This document shows positions 1 to 9,011 of a stretch of DNA of 22,553 nucleotides, piece after piece. The notes beneath the pieces are model-generated. The model worked only from the letters and a program-made list of their open reading frames with translations, was not told the DNA's origin and did no database searches. Positions within the stretch are counted from its first letter, which is position 1; each line of letters opens with the position of its first letter. The DNA is from Treponema sp. UBA1226. Lineage in GTDB: Bacteria; Spirochaetota; Spirochaetia; Treponematales; Treponemataceae. A program made the translations under genes and the position numbers. The stretch covers positions 31,113 through 53,665 of the forward strand of contig DBWY01000004.1 of assembly GCA_002309195.1 (NCBI GenBank). The letters run 5' to 3'.

Positions 1-2654
1 TCACCCTTGTAGCCGGCCGTAAAATAAATCCTGTTAAGATAAAGCGGAATAAAAAAATCCTTCGTTCCCTTCTGTACTTCAAACGAAAAAAGAACTGCAG
101 AACAGTCAACGCTTGTAAACCTTAAAATATCCGTAAAAAGATATGCTCTTACATCAAGCGGAATAAAATCAGAAACAGAAAAACCTGCGATAAGTCCGAG
201 ATTAAATCCGTCACCGTCAGCACGAAGATTTCCCGTTTTTTCATAAACTGAATGATAATAAGAATAGTTCATGTGCGGACCAAAAAAGAGGCCCTTCTTT
301 TCATGAGCACCGTTTCCGCTTTTTCGAAGCGTAGAAAAAACGACGGCTTCTGTACTCGAAAAACTTGTCGAAGTCTTTGTGTTTTCGCGCGGAATAAAAA
401 GTTCGTTAAAATCAAATTCAACAGGATGACCGTAAAAAAACGAATTGCTGCTCATAAGCTGTATGCTCGAATGCGACATGACAGGAATATTAATTAGTAT
501 TTCAGAAAAACTGTAAGTCTGTTTAAAAGCCTCTTTATCAAAGACTGCATTTGATATGAGATAAAAATATGCATTCTGCGTATCAGAGTATTTAAAAAGT
601 GCGCCGTTAATTCCATAACACATTGTAAGCGGATCAAAGCCGCACGAAATCTGATAAGAATCTGCGTGCCACGTAAGCCCAAGAAGACCGAGTGAAGTTA
701 TATTAAACGCGTCATTGCTTATTATAATCGTGCTGAACGGAGCAAAGATTCCGCGGAATGCGTAATCAAACGGATTAAATTTTTTATCGATGAAGCTTTC
801 GGCGTTTTGAAATCCCATTCCACCACCAAACGCATTTTCTTTTTCTTCAAACGGAATGCTGAATTTTCTAAATTCAAATTTATCCGTATCGATTACAGAA
901 ATCTTTGCACTCCTGAAAAAATGCGAAGAATAAATTACAGAAGGAAGCTTCTGGCTCTTAGAAGAAAAATAAAGAGTCGGAGAATAAATTCCGCCTGAGA
1001 CATCTGTTTCCATAAGATGGAGCGTTGAACGGACGACGTGAGAGTCAGAAAGATTTAACGTTAAAAATCCAAGGCGCGGAAGGCTGTCTTTAACGGCATA
1101 AGAAAAAGTCATGACAGCTCCGTTCTGCTCTGTAATAAAATTATTGTAAGCCGTACACGAAAGATCTTTTATATAAATATCATCAGGAACCCTTATCGTC
1201 GCTAGACGGTCTAAATCTATATAATACAAGAAAATAGAAGACTTAAGACCTTCGCGGTAAATAAAGGCAAGACCATGATTTCCTGCATCAGAAAGATTAA
1301 AGGCATACTTTCCGTAAGGAAGTTCAATAGACTTTACAAGCGAAAACTTTTTAGTTTCGATAGAATAGATTTCGATTTTCGAAGCCTGACTTTGTGATTT
1401 AACTGCCGCAAAATAATATTTGCCATTATGACTTAAAACGCATGCATCTTCATACCCTGTCTTATTAAAATAAATGAGGGATTTTTCTTTCATGTCGTAA
1501 ACTGCGGCAGTATTTTTTCTTTCAAATGAACTTATTGTTCTTGAAGCGGCAAGATATCTTCCGTCACTGGAAAAAGAAATTTTTGTAACGCCTGTTAATG
1601 TAAAAAGTTTTTTTGGTTTTATAACAGAGTTTTTATCGCGGCCCTGTTTTTTAGAACAGAACCACACTTCTCCGCTTGCATAAGAAATCCATGCAGTTCC
1701 GGATTCTTCTTTTGTAATAAAACTCGTACAGAGTGTTTCGCAGTTTGTTTTAGAATTAATTTTATAATTAAAATCCGTAATACCTTCTGTGTCATAAGGA
1801 TTTACGGTAACATCAGGAATTTTTACCTGACTTATAAACTCGTTAAAATCTGATTCAAGCCTGGTATTAAAAACTTTTTTATAAGTTACAAAATAATTGT
1901 TCTGCCTATTTGTAAGAGCATAAAGGAAATCCCTGTATAAATCCTTTCCGTATTTATTTATAACAAAATCAGTAAACTCCCCGCCAAACATATAAGGAAT
2001 TTCTGAATACGGATAACGGTCATCTGCGCCGGTAATCTGAGTAAAATCCGGGCATGCGTTTTCGATTATCGCCTGCTTTATTACATGAGTTGCAAAAGGA
2101 TCATTAAGCCTTCCCTTTCCGCCTTCGCTTTCCTGTTGAACTGCAATTCCTTCTGCAATCGATGTCGGGACAGTAAAAACTGCACTTGATAAACCGTTAA
2201 AGAAAAGCTCACTTATAAAACTGTTAAAACCGTTTTTTACGTTGTACGAAACCGCATGAACAAGCTCGTGGCGTAAAACTTCTAGAACGGTATTTTCAAA
2301 ATTAGTGAGTGTCGAATATGCAGACGGAATCGTATCGTAAAATTTTATATGTCTGTAAGGATATTCAGTATAATATGCATTAAGGTCCTGTGTAGAATAT
2401 TCGATGTAAACCGGAAAGCGCTTAAAGGTATAGAATTGTTCAACTTTAAGAGAACGGCGGATATCAAGATAAATGTCATCGATATTTTTAGAAATAAGAA
2501 GAGCCGTCTGTTTTGAAGGACTTTTATAAATTACATCAAAATATTTTGTTTTGATTATATAACGCGTAAAATTATTTTCTGCATGGGCATTAAAAAAACC
2601 GTACGCAAGAATCAAAAATCCAAGCAGTACGGTCTTTATTTTTTTAGCGTTCAA
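1..2654 (-). CDS. Exported HEXXH metallopeptidase with beta-propeller and probable outer-membrane beta-barrel (partial, C-terminus off the left edge)
   Basis: One uninterrupted frame runs from a TTG at 2654 to the left edge (884 codons, no stop). Residues 1-25 form a signal peptide (KKIK, hydrophobic core, AHA cleavage). HELVH at residues 129-133 is a gluzincin zinc motif, and AEGIA with E168, 35 residues later, is a good third ligand; the following region around residues 220-250 resembles peptidase-MA-type proteins. From about 325 to 560 there are repeated strand-rich blocks with SSDG/SHNG/SDAG turns, typical of TolB/WD-like propeller blades. From about 630 onward, alternating aromatic and polar strands suggest an outer-membrane beta-barrel. 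A TAA stop lies directly upstream of the TTG in this frame, which forces this start. The gene overlaps the hexokinase 3' end by 11 nt, so translational coupling is likely. Domain calls are inferred from motifs; the substrate is unknown. Confidence 0.68.
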   Translation of the reverse strand, partial: MNAKKIKTVLLGFLILAYGFFNAHAENNFTRYIIKTKYFDVIYKSPSKQTALLISKNIDDIYLDIRRSLKVEQFYTFKRFPVYIEYSTQDLNAYYTEYPYRHIKFYDTIPSAYSTLTNFENTVLEVLRHELVHAVSYNVKNGFNSFISELFFNGLSSAVFTVPTSIAEGIAVQQESEGGKGRLNDPFATHVIKQAIIENACPDFTQITGADDRYPYSEIPYMFGGEFTDFVINKYGKDLYRDFLYALTNRQNNYFVTYKKVFNTRLESDFNEFISQVKIPDVTVNPYDTEGITDFNYKINSKTNCETLCTSFITKEESGTAWISYASGEVWFCSKKQGRDKNSVIKPKKLFTLTGVTKISFSSDGRYLAASRTISSFERKNTAAVYDMKEKSLIYFNKTGYEDACVLSHNGKYYFAAVKSQSQASKIEIYSIETKKFSLVKSIELPYGKYAFNLSDAGNHGLAFIYREGLKSSIFLYYIDLDRLATIRVPDDIYIKDLSCTAYNNFITEQNGAVMTFSYAVKDSLPRLGFLTLNLSDSHVVRSTLHLMETDVSGGIYSPTLYFSSKSQKLPSVIYSSHFFRSAKISVIDTDKFEFRKFSIPFEEKENAFGGGMGFQNAESFIDKKFNPFDYAFRGIFAPFSTIIISNDAFNITSLGLLGLTWHADSYQISCGFDPLTMCYGINGALFKYSDTQNAYFYLISNAVFDKEAFKQTYSFSEILINIPVMSHSSIQLMSSNSFFYGHPVEFDFNELFIPRENTKTSTSFSSTEAVVFSTLRKSGNGAHEKKGLFFGPHMNYSYYHSVYEKTGNLRADGDGFNLGLIAGFSVSDFIPLDVRAYLFTDILRFTSVDCSAVLFSFEVQKGTKDFFIPLYLNRIYFTAGYKG

Positions 2655-3942
2655 TTAAACCACCGATTGCGGCACCTAAAGTTATATCGTTTTCTACTGC
2701 AACGATTTTCCAGTAAAGCCCTTTCTGACGTGTAAGGATTTCTTCAAGATAACCCTTTACGCGGTCTGCAACTTTGTATGTCTTGTGATATGTTGAACCG
2801 TTACAAAGGATGCACACTGGTTTTGTAGGATCTTTTCCCTGTCCGCTCTGAATGACACAGGCAGAAAGAATTGTTGCGGCATATCGTGCAGAACGCTCAA
2901 CGATTGCATCAAGAAGATCAAAGGCAAAACCATAATCCTCTTGTGTACCGCCGTCTGCAAAAATTGCACCGAGTGTAGTCGTATTGTCATACGGAGTGTG
3001 TAAAAATCCGTCAGATTCTATTAAAGTAAGCTTTTCAAGCTTTTTAATCTTTTCTGCAACTTTAGGGCTAAAGCAGCCTTCTTCTGCTGCAAGCTTTAAT
3101 GCTTCGTAAGAAAGGGGTCCAAGGTATGCCCCCGAGCATCCTTTTTCCATAAGGAAGGTTCCAGGCTTTGAAGTTTTTGCATCAACTGCCTTGTCAAAGT
3201 CAGACTGAACTACACTGCAGAATTTACCCGATTCGCATACAACAATCTGAGCTTTTTCAAAATCCTTTGATACGTCTGTTGCAGGCTGAATGTAAGCCGC
3301 ATTCATACCTGTTCCAAGGATAAAACCGATATATGACGAATACTGCACGTTTTTTGAACGCGAAGCAGCCCCTGCAAGAAGTGCTGCAACAGTATCGTTA
3401 AGAAGTGAAATACGCTTTGGTCTTTCCCAGCCGTGTGCGACAAGTGCATCGCTTAAAGATTTACCGATAGGCTTCCCTACAACTTCAGGAGCTTTAACTT
3501 CTTTTGAAAAACCTAAAAGGATTCCGTCGCCGTCTTTCTGAATTTCTGTAGGATATGAAAAGCAGAATCCGATTGAATCTGAGAGTCCTTTAAGGTGTTC
3601 AAGATTCTTTGCAAACTGGTCAAAAAATTCTGTAAACGAAAGTTCCCTTTCTATGCCGGGCATCGAAGTTTTTTCAAGATTGCTGATTGAAGGAACTCCA
3701 TTTTCGTCGAATGAAACGAGGCAGGACCTGAAGTTAGTTCCGCCTGCATCAATAACTATAACCTTTTTGCCGGCAATAGCCTTTTGTGGAGGAGTCGTCC
3801 ATGTACGGATCATGTCTTCGTCAGATTTATTGCCTGCAATGCCGTTTCTCATATCAGAAAGCAGTGCTTTTGAAAAACTGTCAATATCAATGTGCTGGAC
3901 AAAATTATGTTTAGAAAGGAATGCACTAACGCGCTCGTTCAT
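2644..3942 (-). CDS. Hexokinase (eukaryotic-type, spirochaete family)
   Basis: This 432-residue cytosolic enzyme phosphorylates glucose or other hexoses with ATP at the head of glycolysis. Visible hexokinase signatures are the phosphate-binding DAGGTNFR loop at residues 65-72, the LLNDTVAALLAG block with the catalytic aspartate at D183, and a second glycine-rich ATP-binding loop, GFILGTGMN, shortly afterwards. Length and motif order fit the single-domain hexokinase fold rather than the shorter bacterial glucokinases. The chosen start is the ATG at 3942, preceded by GAGG at a 5-nt spacing; a TTG 18 nt upstream is in frame but has no better ribosome site. It is the first gene of a probable two-gene unit with the exported metallopeptidase downstream. 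Sugar specificity cannot be read from the sequence. Confidence 0.92.
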   Translation of the reverse strand: MNERVSAFLSKHNFVQHIDIDSFSKALLSDMRNGIAGNKSDEDMIRTWTTPPQKAIAGKKVIVIDAGGTNFRSCLVSFDENGVPSISNLEKTSMPGIERELSFTEFFDQFAKNLEHLKGLSDSIGFCFSYPTEIQKDGDGILLGFSKEVKAPEVVGKPIGKSLSDALVAHGWERPKRISLLNDTVAALLAGAASRSKNVQYSSYIGFILGTGMNAAYIQPATDVSKDFEKAQIVVCESGKFCSVVQSDFDKAVDAKTSKPGTFLMEKGCSGAYLGPLSYEALKLAAEEGCFSPKVAEKIKKLEKLTLIESDGFLHTPYDNTTTLGAIFADGGTQEDYGFAFDLLDAIVERSARYAATILSACVIQSGQGKDPTKPVCILCNGSTYHKTYKVADRVKGYLEEILTRQKGLYWKIVAVENDITLGAAIGGLIER

Positions 3943-3977
3943 AAAAACCTCGAAAATCAAAGAAATTTAATGAATTT

Positions 3978-3983
3978 ATTATA
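3978..3983 (-). promoter_or_regulatory. -10 element upstream of hexokinase
   Basis: A perfect TATAAT lies on the minus strand, about 35 nt before the hexokinase ATG, predicting a leader of roughly 30 nt that contains the GAGG ribosome site. No good -35 hexamer is present at 16-18 nt spacing (TTTATT at 17), so the promoter may be weak or activator-dependent. Confidence 0.5.
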
Positions 3984-4054
3984 TAACATTGCGGGGATTT
4001 AATAAAGTGAATTTAAACCAGGAGGTTTTACGCCTTGTTATTTTGATGCTGAGC

Positions 4055-4083
4055 GTGAAAAAAAATGATTTTTGTGCTATAAT
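4055..4083 (+). promoter_or_regulatory. Promoter of ribF, placed for a leaderless transcript
   Basis: The -35 is GTGAAA (4055-4060), the spacer is 17 nt, and the -10 is TATAAT (4078-4083). The ribF ATG begins only 6 nt after the -10, so a start 6-7 nt downstream would fall on the initiation codon. There is no Shine-Dalgarno sequence in the bases just before the ATG. Confidence 0.6.
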
Positions 4084-4089
4084 GGACTT

Positions 4090-4893
4090 ATGAAAATCTT
4101 TGACTGGGAACAGATTAAGCGCGACATCGAAAATGATTATACTCAAAGTTTCTTTAAGACAGGATGCGGAATTTCTATAGGAAGTTTTGACGGTCTTCAT
4201 AAAGGCCACAGGCTTCTTTTAACCACCCTCGTCGAAAACTGCAAAAAAGACAAAATACTTTCGGGCGTTGTTTCATTTAAGCGTCCTCTTCCCAGTGTAA
4301 AACACTCAGACGATTATAAAGGCGACCTTTCTACATTAAACCAGCGTCTTAAACTTTTTGAAAACCTCGGAATCGATTTTGCAATTATCGTTGATTTTGA
4401 CGAAACTTTTGCCTCTCTTAAAGGAATCGAATTTTTACAGATGCTCGTTAACTCGTGCAATATGAAATATATTGCAGAAGGCATAGACTTTCGCTGCGGC
4501 TACAAAGGCTCGACAGACGCTTCTTCCATAAAATATTTTGCAGAAAACAATAATATCAAATTTGATTTTGTAGAAAACGTTTACTACGATAACGGAACAG
4601 AAAAAGAAAGAATCAGTTCTTCTTACATTCGTTCAATTATATTAAAAAGATTTTTTTCAAAAGCTCAGGATCTTCTTGAGCGTCCGTATTCTCTTGAAAT
4701 ACAGATGCAGAATGACGGCTACGTTTTTCCTAAAGAAAACATACTTCAGGCAATTCCGCCGGAAGGTGTATATCAGTGTCTTATAAACGGAACAAGAACA
4801 AGAGTCGAAATTACTTCTACAGACATAATCTGCGGTTTTGAAGACAGCCAGAAGTTTTATAAAGGCGACGTCTTTGACATCGAGTTTGACTGA
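4090..4893 (+). CDS. ribF: FMN adenylyltransferase (FAD synthetase), RibF-like with degenerate riboflavin-kinase domain
   Basis: This cytosolic 267-residue enzyme should transfer AMP from ATP to FMN to make FAD. The nucleotidyltransferase signature GSFDGLHKGH at residues 31-40 carries the HxGH motif, and RISSSYIR at 174-181 matches the conserved ISSTxIR block of RibF. The C-terminal stretch after about residue 190 is only some 75 residues long and lacks the GRxLGFPTAN riboflavin-kinase motif, although EGVYQCLI resembles part of that barrel. The product may therefore be a FAD synthetase only. The ATG at 4090 is chosen because conserved sequence starts soon after it; an in-frame TTG at 4072 lies upstream of the predicted transcription start. 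It converges with truB, 28 nt away. Confidence 0.85.
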   Translation: MKIFDWEQIKRDIENDYTQSFFKTGCGISIGSFDGLHKGHRLLLTTLVENCKKDKILSGVVSFKRPLPSVKHSDDYKGDLSTLNQRLKLFENLGIDFAIIVDFDETFASLKGIEFLQMLVNSCNMKYIAEGIDFRCGYKGSTDASSIKYFAENNNIKFDFVENVYYDNGTEKERISSSYIRSIILKRFFSKAQDLLERPYSLEIQMQNDGYVFPKENILQAIPPEGVYQCLINGTRTRVEITSTDIICGFEDSQKFYKGDVFDIEFD

Positions 4894-4921
4894 TTTTTCA
4901 AAAGACGGTATGCGAAAAAAA

Positions 4922-5965
4922 TTAATTATCAGAAATTACGTATTCGTATTTTATTTTTTCGCCGCAAAAAAGAATCACTCCTAAAAAATTTTCATCTTTA
5001 GAAAAAACAGCGTATTTTGTTTCTGTTTCTTTTCCTGCTTCTGATTCTTTGTCTGCCGGAATTGAATCAAAATACGAAGACTTTAAGAGTCTTCCATTTT
5101 TAAAGTGTCCTATAAAATCATCTTTTATTACGGCTGTTTTAAGACCACAGGTTTGCGCGATTTTAAAATCCATTTTCTTAATCTTTAACTTTATCTGTTC
5201 AAAAAGTTTTTCATCATCAAAAAAACTTTTAGCCCTAAACGCGCCGCGCTCATCGTCACGTTCTGCCCGGTTTTTCTTTATCACACTTTCAATCGTAAAA
5301 CCTTCAAGTAAGTCAAAGCCTGCAGCCTCTCGTAAATCAAAGCAGCCGATTCTTGTTCTAAGCAATCCTTCAAGATGCCCTGCACTGCCGCATGCAAGAG
5401 CAATATCGCGCGCAAGCGACCTTATATAAGTGCCCTTGCTTACATCAAAGCGGATACGTGCATATTTAACTTTTTCGCCTTCTGATTTTACCTCAAGAAT
5501 TTCGTAATCAAAAACAGTGACAGGACGTGATTTTAATTTTACTGTCTGTCCTTTACGAACAAGGTCGCTTGCGCGCTGTCCGTCGACATGAAGTGCAGAA
5601 AATGCGGGAGGCTCCTGGTCAATCGTACCAGAAAATTTTTTGAGTGCATCCTTTAATTCTGATAAACCCGGAAGCGGTGCGGTTTTTATTATTGTTCCGC
5701 CTGGATCAAGAGTATCAGTCTCGCTTCCAAACTCGATTACAGCTTCGTAAGATTTATCAAAGGCCGTAATATGAGAAGCAAGCCGGGTTAAATTTCCGAC
5801 GCAGACAACTAAAAGCCCCTGAGCAAAACTGTCAAGGGTTCCTGTATGTCCGACTTTAGATGTTTCAAGTGATTTTTTTACGGCATTGAGAGACGAAAAA
5901 CTTGTAAGCCCCGGACGTTTTGCAAGTAAAACGATTCCCGAAACACTGCTGTTTTTTTTAGCCAT
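4922..5965 (-). CDS. truB: tRNA pseudouridine(55) synthase TruB
   Basis: TruB converts U55 in the T-loop of elongator tRNAs to pseudouridine. The family motif GHTGTLDSFAQGLL spans residues 39-52, with the catalytic aspartate at D45, followed by the usual SGTIDQEPPAFSA-type and YIRSLARDIA segments. At 347 residues it is longer than the roughly 300 residues of many homologues; the extra length lies in the C-terminal half after about residue 230, where a charged linker precedes a PUA-like tail. It is the last gene of the rimP-nusA-infB-rbfA-truB unit, 9 nt after rbfA, with GGGGCG as ribosome site 2 nt before the ATG. Confidence 0.95.
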   Translation of the reverse strand: MAKKNSSVSGIVLLAKRPGLTSFSSLNAVKKSLETSKVGHTGTLDSFAQGLLVVCVGNLTRLASHITAFDKSYEAVIEFGSETDTLDPGGTIIKTAPLPGLSELKDALKKFSGTIDQEPPAFSALHVDGQRASDLVRKGQTVKLKSRPVTVFDYEILEVKSEGEKVKYARIRFDVSKGTYIRSLARDIALACGSAGHLEGLLRTRIGCFDLREAAGFDLLEGFTIESVIKKNRAERDDERGAFRAKSFFDDEKLFEQIKLKIKKMDFKIAQTCGLKTAVIKDDFIGHFKNGRLLKSSYFDSIPADKESEAGKETETKYAVFSKDENFLGVILFCGEKIKYEYVISDN

Positions 5966-5974
5966 TTCGCCCCG

Positions 5975-6385
5975 TTATTCTGCCGTGTTTTCTGATTTGT
6001 ATCCGGATTCTGCGGCCTTGCGCGCAACTTCTGCATCATGGGAAGCGAGCTCGTCAAGTTTTTTTACCATATTGAATCCGTCTTTTAAACTTGTATCTGC
6101 TACAAATGTAAGTTTAGGAAACTGTCTTATACGAAGTTTTTTTGCAATCGTTGACTGGATAAAACCTGCAGCGCTCTGTAAACCCTGAACGCCTTTTCCA
6201 AGCTGCTGGTCTGTCATGAATGTAGAAACAAAAACTTTCGCATAAGCAAGGTCAGAAACTACTTCGACCCTGTTTATGGTCAGAAACTGATTTACACGGG
6301 GATCTTTAACTTCCCCGCGAAGAATCATGTTTGCTATTTCGCTTCTGATCTGTTCTCCAAGTCTTAAAAGCCTGTATTCACCCAT
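5975..6385 (-). CDS. rbfA: 30S ribosome-binding factor RbfA
   Basis: RbfA binds the 30S subunit and assists late maturation of the 5' end of 16S rRNA. The 136-residue protein has the expected single KH-like layout: RLGEQIRSEIANMI at the N-terminus, RVEVVSDLAYAKVFVST in the first third, a helix LQSAAGFIQSTIAKKL, and the conserved RQFPKLTFVADTSL before the C-terminal helix. Its ATG overlaps the infB stop codon by one base (TAATG), so translation is probably coupled to infB. Position between infB and truB is the standard bacterial order. Confidence 0.95.
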   Translation of the reverse strand: MGEYRLLRLGEQIRSEIANMILRGEVKDPRVNQFLTINRVEVVSDLAYAKVFVSTFMTDQQLGKGVQGLQSAAGFIQSTIAKKLRIRQFPKLTFVADTSLKDGFNMVKKLDELASHDAEVARKAAESGYKSENTAE

Positions 6386-8994
6386 TATTGAGCATCTCCT
6401 GCTTCTGAGCTCTCTTTAGCTTCTTTTTCTTTTTCCTTAGAAATTGAATCTCCGAGCTTACGAGCAACTTCTACAGTGTCAATGATTTCGAGTGTATCGC
6501 CGACTTTAATATCCTGCCAGTCAACAAGACCGATACCGCATTCAAAGCCCTTCTGAACTTCTTTTGCGTCATCCTTAAAGCGTTTGAGAGAAGCAATCTT
6601 TCCGTTGAATACTACGATGCCGTCACGGATAAGGTTAACCGTACATGTCTTTTTAACAAGACCCTCTGTAACGTAACAACCTGCGATAACACCGATTTTC
6701 GGAACTTTAAATGTATCACGAACTTCAACCTGACCGATAACTTCTTCTTTAGTATCAGGACTTAACATACCTTCCATAGCCTGCTGAATTTCTTCAACAC
6801 ACTTATAGATGATATTATATTTTCTGATTTCTACGCTTTCCTGTTCTGCAAGAGCTTTTGCTTTTGGAGTAGGACGAACGTTAAATCCGATGATGATTGC
6901 ATTTGAGTCAGCAGCTGCAAGTGTAACATCCGATTCGTTGATTGCACCGGCACTTGAGTGGATGACGTTAAGACGAATCTCTCTTGTTGTAAGTTTTTCA
7001 AGTGATGTCTTGAGAGCTTCGGCCGATCCCTGTAAGTCAGCCTTGATGATGACTTTAAGTTCTTTAATTTCGCTGTCTGCAATATCGCTGTAAAGGGATT
7101 CAAGAGTTGTTTTCTTAACTGCTTTTGCAGCTTCGTATCTCTTTAATTCCTGGCGTTTTGCAGAAATTGCGCGTGCATCTTTTTCGCTTTCTGTTACCTG
7201 GAACGGATCACCTGCATTAGGCATTTCTTCCATACCGAGAACTTCTACAGGAGTAGAAGGTCCAGCTTCCTGGATTCTCTTTCCCTTGTCATCAAACATA
7301 GCACGTACGCGGCCAGAATAAATTCCTGCAACATACGGATCACCCTGATGCAGTGTACCTTTCTGAACAACAACTGTTGCAACAACACCACGTCCCTGAT
7401 CTACACGGCTTTCAAGAATCTTTCCTTCTGCGCGGCAGTCCCATGCACTCTTAAGTTCAAGCATTTCTGCCTGCAATAAGATTGCATCAAGAAGATCATC
7501 AATACCTTCTTTCTTAAGAGCCGAAATATGAACATACTGAGTGTCTCCACCCCATTCTTCCGGGGTAAGACCGAGTTCAGAAAGCTGAGTCTTAACGCGC
7601 TCAGGATTTGCTTCTGGTTTATCAACTTTGTTTACGGCAACGATGATAGGAACTTTTGCATCCTTTGCGTGGTTAATGGCTTCGAGAGTCTGAGGCATTA
7701 CACCGTCATCTGCTGCAACAACGAGAACTACAATATCCGTAATCTGTGCACCACGAGCACGCATCATTGTAAATGCTTCGTGTCCCGGTGTATCGAGGAA
7801 CGTAATAGAACCCTTTGGAGTTGTAACAGAATAAGCACCGATTGCCTGAGTAATTCCGCCTGCTTCACCTTCTGCAACGTGACTCTTTCTGATTGCATCG
7901 AGAGTTTTTGTCTTACCATGGTCAACGTGTCCCATAACAGTTACGATTGGTGGACGAGCAACCATGTTTTCGTCTCCTGCTGAATCTGATTCAATTACAG
8001 TTTCATCATAGAGCGAAACGAGGTGAACTTCGCAGTTATATTCTGCAGCTAAAAGTGTTGCAGTATCTGAGTCGATTGACTGAGTGATTGTTACCATCAT
8101 TCCCATCGACATAAGTTTAGAAATAATTTCAGAAGCCTTGAGGTTCATTTTGCGTGCAAGGTCAGATACAGAAATTGATTCCATGATATCAATTTTTGCA
8201 GGAACTACACTTGCAGGAGTTTCTACCTTTTTCTTTGTCTCAAAGAACTTGTCTTCGTCAAAAGCTTCTTCTCTATCTTTGCGGCTGTAAGTCTGCTTTT
8301 TACCTGTAAACTTTTTCTTTGCCGCAGTTTTATTTGTTGTAATGTTATCTGGTGGTGGAGCAAAGCTTCTGCCCTGTCCGCCAAAGCCACCCTGACCACC
8401 ACGGTTAAATCCACCTGGACCTCTGTTCTGGCCTCCAAAGCCACCCTGTCCGCCGCGGTTAAATCCACCTGGTCTTCCGTCGCGGTTAAATCCACCCTGA
8501 CCGCCTCTGTTCTGTCCGTCGCGTTCACGGTTCTGGTAGCCCTGACGAGCCTGAGCTCCGGTAAAACCACCTTCGCGTCTCTGGAATCCGTTTGAACCCG
8601 GTCTTCCATCGCGGTTTGAGTAACTTGAGCGCTGCGAGTGATCAGAAAGATTTCCGGCTTTTACATTAGGACGAGTAGAATTGATTTCGAAAGAGCCGTT
8701 TCTCTTAAATGTTTTCTGTCCTGACTGTGCAGACGGCTGCTTGATATCCGAAGGAGCCTTTCTTTCCTGTTTAGGAGCTTCTCCTGCTGGATGAGCACCC
8801 GGCTTTACTGCAGGTTTTTCTGCAGCTGCGACAGTTTTTTTATCCGGACTTGAAGCCTTCTTCTTTATGACAATCTTTTTCTTCTGGGTTGTCGAAGCGG
8901 TCTGTGTTGTCTTTTCTTCAGATGCAGCAGATGCCTTTGGAGCACCCGATGATTTTCTGTGAACGACAGCTTTTTTTTCTGTTTCTTCTGCCAT
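6385..8994 (-). CDS. infB: Translation initiation factor IF-2 with RGG-rich N-terminal extension
   Basis: IF-2 is the GTPase that brings initiator fMet-tRNA to the 30S subunit and promotes 50S joining. In this 869-residue protein, residues 1-265 are a disordered Lys/Ala/Gly/Arg-rich extension. An IF2_N helical module follows at about 272-325. The G domain shows GHVDHGKT at 355-362 (G1), [10 protein letters not shown] (G2), DTPGHEAF (G3), NKVD at 455-458 (G4) and SALKKEG (G5). Domains II and III and the C-terminal tRNA-binding barrel are complete. The ATG has AGGA at 6-nt spacing and lies 17 nt after nusA. The N-terminal part contains RGG/FNRGG repeats (about 129-210), including an 18-residue tandem duplication, which is unusual next to the Lys/Glu-rich IF-2 extensions of model bacteria. 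Confidence 0.96.
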   Translation of the reverse strand: MAEETEKKAVVHRKSSGAPKASAASEEKTTQTASTTQKKKIVIKKKASSPDKKTVAAAEKPAVKPGAHPAGEAPKQERKAPSDIKQPSAQSGQKTFKRNGSFEINSTRPNVKAGNLSDHSQRSSYSNRDGRPGSNGFQRREGGFTGAQARQGYQNRERDGQNRGGQGGFNRDGRPGGFNRGGQGGFGGQNRGPGGFNRGGQGGFGGQGRSFAPPPDNITTNKTAAKKKFTGKKQTYSRKDREEAFDEDKFFETKKKVETPASVVPAKIDIMESISVSDLARKMNLKASEIISKLMSMGMMVTITQSIDSDTATLLAAEYNCEVHLVSLYDETVIESDSAGDENMVARPPIVTVMGHVDHGKTKTLDAIRKSHVAEGEAGGITQAIGAYSVTTPKGSITFLDTPGHEAFTMMRARGAQITDIVVLVVAADDGVMPQTLEAINHAKDAKVPIIVAVNKVDKPEANPERVKTQLSELGLTPEEWGGDTQYVHISALKKEGIDDLLDAILLQAEMLELKSAWDCRAEGKILESRVDQGRGVVATVVVQKGTLHQGDPYVAGIYSGRVRAMFDDKGKRIQEAGPSTPVEVLGMEEMPNAGDPFQVTESEKDARAISAKRQELKRYEAAKAVKKTTLESLYSDIADSEIKELKVIIKADLQGSAEALKTSLEKLTTREIRLNVIHSSAGAINESDVTLAAADSNAIIIGFNVRPTPKAKALAEQESVEIRKYNIIYKCVEEIQQAMEGMLSPDTKEEVIGQVEVRDTFKVPKIGVIAGCYVTEGLVKKTCTVNLIRDGIVVFNGKIASLKRFKDDAKEVQKGFECGIGLVDWQDIKVGDTLEIIDTVEVARKLGDSISKEKEKEAKESSEAGDAQ
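8365..8472. repeat. 54-bp tandem repeat encoding RGG-rich segment of IF-2
   Basis: Two adjacent 54-bp units encode [25 protein letters not shown] 18-residue segments (IF-2 residues 175-192 and 193-210). The copies differ at scattered, largely synonymous positions. Further partial units ([16 protein letters not shown]) lie immediately N-terminal. In-frame expansion or contraction between strains would be expected. Confidence 0.75.
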
Positions 8995-9011
8995 ATATCC
9001 TGTTTTATCCC

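Noticed and set aside
252..998. Small open frames opposite the exported metallopeptidase.
   Set aside because: They are antisense to a continuous, protein-like frame and have basic, low-complexity translations without ribosome sites.
4072..4089. TTG start giving a longer RibF.
   Set aside because: The TTG lies within the promoter, upstream of the predicted transcription start, and the added residues are not conserved-looking.
4894..4919. Terminator between convergent ribF and truB (TTTTTC with GAAAAA).
   Set aside because: The stem is only A-T plus one G-C pair with a 14-nt loop and no T-run follows; too weak to call.
7528..7983. 151-codon open frame opposite infB.
   Set aside because: It is the mirror of the conserved IF-2 G domain; its Cys/Asn-rich translation reflects the antisense codons.
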